NCBI GenBank assembly: GCA_041686315.1
Contig: JAWLEC010000078.1
Coordinates: 1-14,913 of the forward strand
Direction of reading: 5' to 3'
Length of the DNA stretch: 14,913 nt
Source of the DNA: Sva-07 sp041686315
GTDB taxonomy: Bacteria; Actinomycetota; Acidimicrobiia; Acidimicrobiales; Ilumatobacteraceae
This document shows positions 6,658-13,097 of the stretch, one piece after another. Below the pieces are notes generated by a model. The model had not been told where the DNA came from. It made no database searches and saw only the letters and a list, made by a program, of their open reading frames with translations. The position numbers and the translations under genes are program-made. Each line of letters opens with the position of its first letter. Positions within the stretch are counted from its first letter, which is position 1.

Positions 6658-6988
6658 CCACCAAAGCTGGCCGAGCGATCGCCCGGGTAGCAGCTCGGGG
6701 CATGATCCATGACGCGGCGCTCTCAGGAGCGTGAGCGTGCAGCAATCCCGGGACCCCAACGAGGCCACAACGGCGCACGTACCGGGCGCCTCTGACAAGC
6801 CCTCGCACTCGGGACTGCGGTCGCCGTTGGAGGTGATCTCGAGGGCGGAAAATGGGTGGACCGGGGCGGCGAAAGGGCGGGTCACACCGGTCGACAACGG
6901 TCACTCACGGTCGACAACGGTCCACTCGAAAACCCACCCTGACCAGGAGCGCAACGCTCTGACCAGGAATGACGCGCGAATCCCCTCG
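6658..6988. other. Non-coding right end of the island with element-end-like repeats
   Basis: No gene is visible here. Two 15-bp copies of CGGTCGACAACGGTC start at 6888 and 6908, and two copies of CTGACCAGGA start at 6939 and 6959, all on a 20-bp period. They resemble, from memory, the multiple terminal repeats of IS21-type (IstA/IstB) elements, but no transposase gene is present. The attachment repeat follows 20 bases later. Confidence 0.5.
6916..6955. repeat. Dispersed repeat, copy A
   Basis: This 40-nt segment beginning AACGGTCCACTCGAAAACC and ending AGCGCAAC matches 9961-9999 with six mismatches and a one-base gap. It is probably the end of a mobile element left at both places. Confidence 0.65.
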
Positions 6989-7015
6989 GGGGGTTCGATT
7001 CCCCCCAGCTCCACG
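6989..7015. repeat. Attachment site copy 2 (orphan ssrA 3' end)
   Basis: This is a 27-bp exact duplicate of 4268-4294: T-stem, TTCGATT loop, T-stem and acceptor strand, ending CTCCACG. No tmRNA body precedes it, so it marks the distal island junction. The PH-domain gene ends 30 bp further on. Confidence 0.9.
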
Positions 7016-7044
7016 GGTATCTCAACCAGATGGACGTCGGTCGG

Positions 7045-8553
7045 TCAGGGGATCGGGATCGGCGTGCCGACGAGTTCGGTGATGCGGGCGGCGTCGGTGG
7101 TCGCCACGTCGAGCAACTCGATCCCGCCGACCGAACCGGCGACGTCGAGCCGCACCGTGGCCAGGCCGAGACGCCGCTGGAACGCGTTCTGCGAGACGCC
7201 GACGCTCTGCACGCGCCGAATCGGCACCACCGTTCGGCGCCACGAGATCACGCCACGCTCGGTGACGACCCCGGTCGTCGTCCACCCCGACTTCAGTCGC
7301 CGCCACTCCAACCACCCGATCGGCACGGCCGCGGCCACGCCGACACCGGCGCCCACGAGAGCGGCACCGATCCCGGCCAGCAGCAACCCGACCAGCGCTG
7401 CGATCGGCACCAGGCGCAGGGTGCGGCGCACGATCGACCGACGCACCGCCGCGGGAGGATGCCGTCGGGTCTCGGGGATCTCGACGCTGCGGATCAGCTG
7501 CGGTATCAGCGACTCGAGGTCATCGTGATTCCCGATCGGGATCGAGGTGGACGATTCGCTGTCCGAACCACCACCGCCGAGGTCGGCCGTGCGGACCTCG
7601 AACGACGCAAGGTGCAGTCGACGCCGGACCACGTGAGCAGCGAGCTCGACGTACTGCACACGATCACGCGGGATCGTCACCGTGCGCTGGTCGAGCAGCC
7701 CACGCCGTACGACGAGGTCGTCGTCGACCTCCTCCACCACGAGGCCGTAGTGGCTGACCACCGTGCCGACCGCAGCCACGACGAGCCCGACCAGCAGCAC
7801 GACGACGAGCAGCAGAACCGGGGAGACGTCGGACACGACCGACCTCACCGTGTCGCTGGAGTCCACAGCGAACTGGCTGTCGGTGACGAGTTGCACGACG
7901 GCAGCGAGCGCGACGAACGGCGCCAGCCACAGCGATCGACTCGTGAGCCCCGCGATGACCAACTGGCCGGCCGTCAGCCGCAACAGTGGTAGCCGGGCCG
8001 GTGGTGGCAACGTCTCAGACGTCGTGGTCGCGATCGCACCGTCTCGCGCGTCGGTGGCGTCTCGGTGACGGGTGCGCCACCGTTCGAGCGTGCTCGCCAG
8101 ATCCTCGGCGTCCCGCTCCGACAACGCGTCGAGCTCGATCTGGGCGTTGGCTCCCCCACCTGCGAGTCCGAGGCGCACGACCGCGAGCCCGATGACGCGA
8201 TGTCGAAGCTGACGACGCACCTCCACCTGCTGCAGCCGCTGCGGTGGCACCACCTGGAGGTTCCGCCAGACGATCCCCGAGCGGACGGTGAGTCCGTCCG
8301 ACCCGATCCCGTAACTCGTGCGCAGCCACACCAACCATCGCCAGACCACGACCGCTGCCGCGACCACCAGCATCGGAAACCACCCGCCGCGGGCGATGAA
8401 GAGCAGTGCGATCGGCCAGGCTCGACCGACGAAGAACAGCCCCGAGACGATCGGACTCAGCGGATGCAGACGACGAGGGATCACCCGCGGAACGTCGCCG
8501 GGGAGATCGGAGCTGGCGACATCGGACCCGGCGGGCGGCTCAGGCGCCGTCAT
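7045..8553 (-). CDS. Membrane protein with bacterial PH (bPH2) domains, YdbT-like
   Basis: This 502-residue protein alternates membrane segments with bPH2 domains in the YdbT pattern. A hydrophobic pair lies at about 36-76, followed by a PH module containing TSYGIGSDGLTVRSGIVWR and VVPPQRLQQVEV. A second pair (about 205-270) precedes a module with GLVVEEVDDDLVVRRGLL and IPRDRVQYVEL, and a third hydrophobic stretch (about 380-412) precedes a module with TTTGVVTERGVISWRRT and IPIRRVQSVGV. The recurring P-x-x-R-x-Q-x-V element is the family hallmark. In Bacillus, YdbS/YdbT are linked to bacteriocin resistance; the biochemical role is unclear. The ATG at 8553 overlaps the stop of the YdbS-like gene by 14 bp, so the two form one operon. 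It ends next to the island junction and is intact. Confidence 0.88.
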   Translation of the reverse strand: MTAPEPPAGSDVASSDLPGDVPRVIPRRLHPLSPIVSGLFFVGRAWPIALLFIARGGWFPMLVVAAAVVVWRWLVWLRTSYGIGSDGLTVRSGIVWRNLQVVPPQRLQQVEVRRQLRHRVIGLAVVRLGLAGGGANAQIELDALSERDAEDLASTLERWRTRHRDATDARDGAIATTTSETLPPPARLPLLRLTAGQLVIAGLTSRSLWLAPFVALAAVVQLVTDSQFAVDSSDTVRSVVSDVSPVLLLVVVLLVGLVVAAVGTVVSHYGLVVEEVDDDLVVRRGLLDQRTVTIPRDRVQYVELAAHVVRRRLHLASFEVRTADLGGGGSDSESSTSIPIGNHDDLESLIPQLIRSVEIPETRRHPPAAVRRSIVRRTLRLVPIAALVGLLLAGIGAALVGAGVGVAAAVPIGWLEWRRLKSGWTTTGVVTERGVISWRRTVVPIRRVQSVGVSQNAFQRRLGLATVRLDVAGSVGGIELLDVATTDAARITELVGTPIPIP

Positions 8554-9049
8554 CTCGACCGGCGCGCTGCATCAGGAGGCGCCGCAAATCCTCGACCTCG
8601 GCCCGGGAGAGCCCGGGGATCGACGCATCGGTCGATGCAGCGGCCGAGCGCAACTGCACGCTCGACATCCCGAACCAACGCTCGAGCGGACCCTGACCGA
8701 CATCGACCTGTTGCAGGCGGTGATACGGCATCGCCGACGCCCGCTTCCAGAACACACCGCGATGCAGTTCGATCCCCTCCGCGGTGAGCCGATATCTCCA
8801 CGCCCGATACGCGGCGCCGACGTACCACGTACGAAAGACGACACTCGCCACGACCAGAGCGACCGCACTCCACGGTAGAGCTGTCGGCACCGAAACGTCG
8901 GTGTTCGCCTCCACCACCACCATCCCGATCGTCAGGAGCGTGATCAGCACCAGATCAGAGGCCACCCAGCCGATCCACCACGCCACGCGCACCTTGGGAT
9001 GCAGCCGACGCTCAGCGGACCCAGCAGCGACAGGCGGAGGGAACACCAC
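8540..9049 (-). CDS. Small membrane PH-domain (bPH2) protein, YdbS-like
   Basis: This 169-residue protein has two hydrophobic helices (about residues 22-45 and 57-75), then one bPH2 domain: YRAWRYRLTAEGIELHRGVFWKR, MPYHRLQQVDVGQGPLERWFG and VQLRSAA. This is the YdbS arrangement, and it forms a pair with the longer YdbT-like protein whose start lies inside this gene's 3' end. The start chosen is GTG 9049, giving a short cytoplasmic N-terminus with RRLHPKVR before the first helix; a second GTG directly upstream of the codon is possible. Together the two proteins probably form a membrane complex. Confidence 0.85.
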   Translation of the reverse strand: MVFPPPVAAGSAERRLHPKVRVAWWIGWVASDLVLITLLTIGMVVVEANTDVSVPTALPWSAVALVVASVVFRTWYVGAAYRAWRYRLTAEGIELHRGVFWKRASAMPYHRLQQVDVGQGPLERWFGMSSVQLRSAAASTDASIPGLSRAEVEDLRRLLMQRAGRDDGA

Positions 9050-9250
9050 CCGTCGAGTCTGCCTTGCTCACACCCAGAGCACACCGGCGGCGAGTCCCGG
9101 CCACCGCCCTGCAGATCGAGGACGGATTGGTCGGGGCAACCCTGGGATCGGTGGTCAGTCAGACTCCGTCGGCGAACTGGCGGGGCCGACGGTCTCGTCG
9201 TAGTGGCCGAGCGCGGGTTCGACGAGAGCAAGGGGAGACGCAGCAGGGGC

Positions 9251-9286
9251 GTATATCTCGACAGTCGCGATGTATATACTCCGCGG
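9251..9286 (+). promoter_or_regulatory. vapB promoter/operator
   Basis: TATACT (9275-9280) ends 6 nt before the ATG at 9287, again implying a leaderless mRNA. GTATAT (9251-9256) and ATATAC (9274-9279) form an inverted repeat, and GTATATAC (9272-9279) is itself palindromic and overlaps the -10. This suits autorepression by VapB. No good -35 hexamer is visible. Confidence 0.6.
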
Positions 9287-9481
9287 ATGACCAAGCGACT
9301 GATCGACGTCGACGACGACGCGCTCGATGCGGCGCGCGCCGAACTCGGCACCCTGACCATCAAAGACACCGTCAACGAGGCGCTGCGTCGCGCTGGCCGC
9401 CAACGAAGCGCCGAACTCGCCCGCGCTCTGACCGTGCTCGCCGACGCAGATCTCGACGAACGCTCTGCGGCCTGGCGCTGA
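9287..9481 (+). CDS. vapB: VapB-type antitoxin
   Basis: This 64-residue protein starts MTKRLIDVDDDALDAARAEL and continues with a TIKDTVNEALRRA helix, the short strand and two helices typical of the ribbon-helix-helix VapB antitoxins. The C-terminal third is a helical toxin-binding tail. The ATG at 9287 lies 6 nt after a TATACT box. The stop overlaps the vapC start by one base (TGATG at 9479-9483). It should bind its own promoter palindrome together with VapC. Confidence 0.88.
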   Translation: MTKRLIDVDDDALDAARAELGTLTIKDTVNEALRRAGRQRSAELARALTVLADADLDERSAAWR

Positions 9482-9882
9482 TGTTCCTGCTCGATACGAG
9501 CGTGCTGACCAGACTCGGCGCCCCGTCCATCGTCCAGCGAATCGAGGAACTCGACGGAGACGGTCTGGCGCGCACGTCCATGACCGACCTCGAGATCGGC
9601 TTCTCGGCACGCAGCGCCGACGAATGGGATCGGCTCGTCGCGGCGCTCGCCGCGTTCCGCCGCATCGACGTCGAAGCTCATCACTTCGATCGTGCTCGAC
9701 AGGTCCAACGCCGCCTCGTCGCCGACGGACTCAGGGGACGCAAGGTGCCCGATCTCCTCATCGCCGCGGTGGCCGAGGCCACGTCGCTCACCGTCTTGCA
9801 CTACGACGCCGACTTCGACCACATCGCAACTGTCACCGGACAACCGACCCAATGGATCGTCGGGCACGGGTCGGTCGACTGA
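9481..9882 (+). CDS. vapC: VapC-type PIN-domain ribonuclease toxin
   Basis: This 133-residue PIN-domain protein is the predicted RNase toxin of the VapBC pair. The acidic active-site residues are all present: D5 (FLLDTSVL), E38 (TDLEIGFSAR), D91 (KVPDLLIAAVAE) and D109/D113 (HYDADFDHIA). The length and order are normal, so it should be catalytically competent. VapC toxins usually cut tRNAs or rRNA; the target cannot be inferred. It is translationally coupled to vapB. A small hairpin 8 nt past the stop (TCCTCT at 9891, AGAGGA at 9907) could end the transcript. Confidence 0.92.
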   Translation: MFLLDTSVLTRLGAPSIVQRIEELDGDGLARTSMTDLEIGFSARSADEWDRLVAALAAFRRIDVEAHHFDRARQVQRRLVADGLRGRKVPDLLIAAVAEATSLTVLHYDADFDHIATVTGQPTQWIVGHGSVD

Positions 9883-9960
9883 TCGGCTTCTCCTCTCCGA
9901 GGACTCAGAGGACGGAATTCGGACGGACGGGACGGAAAAGAACGGGAAACGACGGTCACG

Positions 9961-9999
9961 AACGGTCACTCGAAAACCGGGGCTGATCAGGGGCGCAAC
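9961..9999. repeat. Dispersed repeat, copy B
   Basis: The segment AACGGTCACTCGAAAACC then CTGATCAGGGGCGCAAC matches copy A at 6916-6955 (same orientation). It lies just after vapBC and about 90 bp before the transposase remnant. It shares the ACGGTCAC-type short repeats seen in the island's right end. Confidence 0.65.
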
Positions 10000-10091
10000 A
10001 CGCACGGTGTGCTGGTCGCGTTTGCAGTCGAAGACGTGGCCAGTGCCAGGGAGGAACCGGCCAGGTGGAACGCGGCAGCGATGGCGAGCGG

Positions 10092-10430
10092 TCAGAGGTG
10101 CACCGAGTCGGGTGCGGCCCGGAGCTCGAACGTCGCCACGTCCTCGTAACCCATCCGCTGGTACGACGAACGGGCCATCGGATCGAGAGTGGCGGCGTTC
10201 TTGCCGTCGCCGCCCCACACCACCTTGCCGGTGCGGTGATTGGCGACCAGGGTCAGGTAGTTGTGGTGTTCGCGCCACGAGATCTCATCGACACCGATCT
10301 CGAACAGACCGTCGAGACGGTGCGGGTCCAACTCATCAGCCACGACTCGTTCGATGATCCGCCCGACCGTCGAGAACTCGCACGACGGGCACTCGAGCCG
10401 TCGCCGTCGTAGTTTCACCGTCACGATCAC
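10092..10430 (-). pseudogene. ISL3-family transposase remnant fused to a GNAT-like tail
   Basis: Residues 1-21 (TVKLRRRRLECPSCEFST) resemble the N-terminal zinc-finger region of ISL3 transposases. Residues 22-83 (VGRIIERVVADELDP, then LFEIGVDEISWREHHNYLTLV and VVWGGDGKNAATLD) resemble the start of the DDE catalytic region, with the first catalytic D in GVDEIS. The intervening 100 or so residues normal for the family are missing, and so is everything after AATLD. From about residue 84 (position 10181) the frame continues as DPMARSSYQRMGYEDVATFEL, which looks like the C-terminal end of a GNAT acetyltransferase. Both junctions are in frame. With most of the DDE domain lost, it cannot transpose. 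The GTG at 10430 is only a nominal start; transposase-like coding may run a few residues upstream. Confidence 0.75.
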
Positions 10431-10439
10431 GGCCGAGGC

Positions 10440-10736
10440 GGTGAACGCATCCCTGCCAGCCGCACCCCGCGACTCACAACCAACAAGAGAACCGCACGGT
10501 CCTCCTACGCCACCACCGGGACGCGATCACATCTTGCCGGTACTGGCGACTCGAAGGAGCATTGCGGGGCGTTGTTCCGATCGGTATCAGCCCGTGTTCC
10601 GAAGCGACAACTGTTCTCCGGTACCTGGAGCCGTGCGCAGAGGCTTCGACTGCGCGGCAACCGGCGCCCACTCACCAAGCCTGATCCATCCCACCCCGAC
10701 GGACTGCTCACTCCGTCATGGCGGCATCCCCCGAGG
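10440..10736. other. Gene-free stretch between transposase and SRPBCC remnants
   Basis: I see no coding region with family features on either strand, and no clear repeat. It is probably decayed accessory DNA. Confidence 0.35.
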
Positions 10737-11336
10737 TCACGATGCTGCGTATGTCCGTTCGGCGCGAGCCTTCATACCGCGCAGCATCTCGCGTTCCATC
10801 ACGAAGTTGAGCGGCTCGACGATGCGCCACAAGACGACCTGGCGGGGGCTGTACGTGCAGCGTTGCCGCACCATCATCCGTGTCCGTCGCCCGCCGGCAA
10901 GGGGCTCGAGGACCCACTGCCAGGTCGAAGCGGCGTAGCCTCGATCGGGAACCTCGTCGACGATCTCGGGAACCTCGACCGCCGCCGGCGTGCCGGCACC
11001 CTGCACGACGAGATGGCGTGGCGGGTCGACGTCCATGACGATCCAGCAGATGTGGTGATCCTGTCCCGATCGGACGATGTCACCGGGCACGAGTTGCTGG
11101 TGGTCCGAGACGATGCGGTCGACGCTGTAGATGTCGATGGTGACGGCACGGGTGTCACCGAGCTTGGGCGCCGTCACGAGCCCGTCGCCGGCAAGTGGCC
11201 GGGCGAGTTCGGCGTCGGTGGCGCCCCACCGGTTGTACCAACGCCGCAACACCGGAGACCCGACGACGGCGACCATCGCCTGGAAGCCTGCAACGACGAC
11301 CTGCCGCAACGTGATCCATCTCGACTGCTCGGACAC
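10737..11336 (-). CDS. SRPBCC-like protein with apparent internal deletion
   Basis: This 199-residue product begins with one hydrophobic helix (about 9-27), then RRWYNRWGATDAELARPLAGD and TRAVTID, which match the start of actinobacterial SRPBCC (START-like) proteins. In those relatives TRAVTID is followed by a segment of about 35 residues (PPEAVWPWLVQ-type) before (I/Y)HSADRIV. Here it joins directly to IYSVDRIVSDHQQLVPGDIVR at residue 68/69 (about 11132). The later part, WQWVLEPLAGGRRTRMMVR, is normal. The missing segment forms part of the ligand cavity, so function is doubtful although the frame is open. I chose GTG 11336 because AAGGAG (11348-11343) lies 6 nt upstream; an in-frame ATG at 11360 is the alternative. 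Confidence 0.55.
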   Translation of the reverse strand: MSEQSRWITLRQVVVAGFQAMVAVVGSPVLRRWYNRWGATDAELARPLAGDGLVTAPKLGDTRAVTIDIYSVDRIVSDHQQLVPGDIVRSGQDHHICWIVMDVDPPRHLVVQGAGTPAAVEVPEIVDEVPDRGYAASTWQWVLEPLAGGRRTRMMVRQRCTYSPRQVVLWRIVEPLNFVMEREMLRGMKARAERTYAAS

Positions 11337-11356
11337 GAAGCGCTCCTTCCGTGAGC

Positions 11357-11752
11357 TCATCCCGGCGTGTCGGCCTGACAGACAGGGGTTCGGCGGAACG
11401 AGCACCGGGTCACCACCTGTGAGCGGGTTGCTGCCGTACCTGGCTCACGATGCAGGTCACTCCCCGAGCAGACAAGGACCCATCGTCCCGACTCGACCAG
11501 CCGCAGGTACGCCCAGGCCCGGGCGAGTTCGAAGGTGGTGCCCACGCTGTTCTGGATGAAGGCGTCGGGGAATCGGCGGGCAAAAGCGTGAGTGGCCTTC
11601 CAGCCGGTGCAGTGGGTGGCCACGATCACCTCGGGACTGAGGGTGTCGAACGCATCGAGCGTGTCGTCGATGATCGGTTCGAACAGTGGACCGTTGAGGT
11701 GGAACCCGCCGATGACGGCGTGGAACCGGTCGACGCCGGTGAGGCCGCTCGA
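11357..11752 (-). pseudogene. Truncated MBL-fold metallo-hydrolase (C-terminal part only)
   Basis: The frame from 11752 reads GVDRFHAVIGGFHLNGPLFEP, then SPEVIVATHCTGWKATHAFA, then DAFIQNSVGTTFEL. This matches the C-terminal part of COG1237-type metallo-beta-lactamase-fold hydrolases, including the GGFHL and THCTG metal-site motifs. The N-terminal half with the HxHxDH motif is absent, and an in-frame TGA lies at 11755-11753. Family members usually end about at VGTTFEL. Here the frame runs on for some 55 more residues without resemblance, so the original stop has also been lost. It overlaps nothing functional and is probably dead. Confidence 0.65.
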
Positions 11753-11882
11753 TCACCGGTCGCAACGGCTCGCTTGCGCTCGTGGCCTCGGGCCAGCGCG
11801 ATCACGATCACCATGACGACGGCCACCTCGGCGAAGTCGCCGATCAGGGACATGACACTCGCATCCACCACCTCGGCACCGA

Positions 11883-11909
11883 TGTATCACCGGTGATACA
11901 TTGAGGGAC
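11883..11909 (+). promoter_or_regulatory. Palindromic operator and -10 of the phd-vapC operon
   Basis: TGTATCACCGGTGATACA (11883-11900) is a perfect 18-bp palindrome. It overlaps TACATT (11897-11902), a TAnnnT box ending 7 nt before the ATG at 11910. A Phd/YefM dimer binding here would block transcription. The -35 region is not recognisable. Confidence 0.75.
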
Positions 11910-12146
11910 ATGGCTGACGTGTCGATCCGAGAGCTCCGCAACCACGGCGGTGAGGTCGTCGATCGCGTGGCCCGTGGGGAACGCGTGACGGTGACGCGCC
12001 GCGGCAAGCAGGTGGCCGAACTCCGTCCCCTGCGCTCGAGCGCGGCGCCCATCGCAGAGCTGATGCGTCGGCGCGCCCACCTTCCTCTGGTCGACCCCGA
12101 CGAGCTGCGCCGCGATCTCGATTCCGTCATCGACGCATCATTGTGA
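11910..12146 (+). CDS. Phd/YefM-type antitoxin
   Basis: This 78-residue protein has the Phd/YefM start: MADVSIRELRNHGGEVVDRVARGERVTVTRRGKQVAELRPL, with strand, helix (LRNHGGEVVDRV), hairpin (ERVTVTRRGKQVAEL). The C-terminal part (ELMRRRAHLPLVDPDELRRDLDSV) is the flexible toxin-binding region. I chose the ATG at 11910, immediately after the palindromic operator, over an in-frame TTG at 11901 that overlaps the -10. Its stop overlaps the toxin start (GTGA, 12143-12146). Confidence 0.9.
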   Translation: MADVSIRELRNHGGEVVDRVARGERVTVTRRGKQVAELRPLRSSAAPIAELMRRRAHLPLVDPDELRRDLDSVIDASL

Positions 12147-12556
12147 ACAAGCCCGGCGTTCTCGACACGAGCACGCTGATCCTTCTCGGAAGGATCACGG
12201 CACTCGATGCTCTACCCGACGCAGCATCCATCACCGCAGTGACCCTGGCGGAGCTGTCCGTCGGCCCACTCGTGGCCACGACCGACGACGACCGTGTCGC
12301 ACGCCAAACCCATCTCCAGGCCGCAGAAGCAGACTTCGAACCGCTTCCATTCGATGCTGCGGCCGCGAGAGCGTTCGGCGGCGTCGCGGCGTCGTTGAGG
12401 CGCAGCGGCCGCACAGCAACAGCGCGGGCCTACGACGCGATGATCGCTGCGACTGCAGTGGCAGCCGAGCTACCGGTGTACACCTGCAATCCAAGCGACT
12501 TCATCGGAATCGACGGGCTCGAGGTCGTAGCAGTGCCCCATCCCGATCACGACTGA
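12143..12556 (+). CDS. PIN-domain ribonuclease toxin (VapC-like)
   Basis: This 137-residue PIN-domain protein pairs with the Phd-type antitoxin. The predicted active-site residues are D8 (GVLDTSTLILL), E37 (TLAELSVGP), D98 (RAYDAMIAATA) and N116/D119 (YTCNPSDFIGI), in the normal order and spacing. The family cuts structured RNA; the specific target is not inferable. The start GTG at 12143 overlaps the antitoxin stop. A stem-loop directly after the stop is a likely transcript end. It is not close in sequence to the VapC at 9481, so the two modules are not a recent duplication. Confidence 0.9.
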   Translation: MNKPGVLDTSTLILLGRITALDALPDAASITAVTLAELSVGPLVATTDDDRVARQTHLQAAEADFEPLPFDAAAARAFGGVAASLRRSGRTATARAYDAMIAATAVAAELPVYTCNPSDFIGIDGLEVVAVPHPDHD

Positions 12557-12559
12557 CCG

Positions 12560-12581
12560 CGCTCGCAGTGGTGGGCGAGCG
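12560..12581 (+). terminator. Candidate terminator hairpin after the PIN toxin
   Basis: CGCTCGC (12560-12566) and GCGAGCG (12575-12581) form a perfect 7-bp stem with an 8-nt loop, starting 3 nt after the toxin stop. There is no T-tract, as is common in high-GC actinobacteria. Confidence 0.4.
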
Positions 12582-12970
12582 ATACCGAGTACTCGACACC
12601 TGCATATCGCCGATTCGTCGCGGCATCCGGACATTCGCGTCGCAGCGAAGTCGTCGGGCGGGTGCACCAGATCACTGCTCGCGTGTCCTGTGATCTTCTT
12701 GTGATGTCTGATCCGCATCGTGATCCGTCACGCTCGGCGGCCTTCTCGGGCTCGTCCTCACACGATTCGGCCGGCGCCGGTCACTGCAGAATCTCCGAAG
12801 TAGTGAACGACGAGGTCACCGGACGGCGCCGGCTTCACAGCGGAAGGTGCGAGTCGCGCCGGGTGCGGAGTTCTCTCCCCTCTGGGGATCCGTCGAACGG
12901 TGCCACTTTCCGGACGACGGGTCACCGCCTGCGTGGACCAGCTGCTTCCCCGAGAACGCCAGGATCTCGT
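12582..12970. other. Gene-free stretch
   Basis: No convincing ORF is present on either strand. The minus-strand frames are arginine/serine-rich shadows lying downstream of the DinB-like stub and probably contain its decayed remainder. Confidence 0.35.
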
Positions 12971-13027
12971 CGATACGGCATCGAAGCCGTGGAGCGCCTT
13001 GGTGTAGTTGCGCAGACCGGTACTCAT
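12971..13027 (-). pseudogene. N-terminal stub of a DinB-like (TIGR03086-type) protein
   Basis: From the ATG at 13027 the frame reads MSTGLRNYTKALHGFDAV, the kind of start seen in actinobacterial DinB/mycothiol-dependent maleylpyruvate isomerase-like proteins. After about 18 residues the resemblance stops in all three frames, and the expected W-x-x-P-S-P-C-x-x-W-T segment is missing. A GGTGGGGG purine run lies just upstream. It follows the acyl-CoA dehydrogenase gene by 70 bp on the same strand, so it may once have been in that operon. The resemblance rests on a short segment. Confidence 0.4.
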
Positions 13028-13097
13028 CGAGACCCCCACCGTCGACCGGCAGATTCCTCACGGTGCACGGCGTCGGCACGGCCGCTGACCGGCCCTC

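Larger units (their letters stand above)
4268..7015. mobile_element. Genomic island integrated at ssrA (about 2.7 kb, no integrase seen)
   Basis: The perfect 27-bp ssrA 3'-end repeat bounds this block, and the second copy has no tmRNA body before it. Between the copies lie an RHH antitoxin-Fic pair and a DUF433-DUF5615 pair. There are also a gene-free stretch of about 520 bp and repeat sequences like insertion-element ends next to the right boundary. I found no recombinase, excisionase or replication gene in any frame. It is therefore either a decayed remnant or a passenger that was moved by an integrase supplied in trans. Precise excision would restore ssrA next to the convergent PH-domain operon. 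Confidence 0.8.

Noticed and set aside
7030..7992. 320-codon plus-strand frame opposite the YdbT-like gene
   Set aside because: Arg/His/Asp-rich antisense shadow without a domain; the minus-strand frame has clear PH repeats and membrane helices.
8944..10278. 444-codon minus-strand frame
   Set aside because: It lies antisense to vapBC and crosses the dispersed repeat; serine/arginine-rich composition with no motif.
11626..11871. Minus-strand frame starting with a hydrophobic helix (DFAEVAVVMVIVIALARGHE)
   Set aside because: The first 35 residues could be a membrane segment, but the rest is out of frame across the MBL remnant and nothing supports expression.
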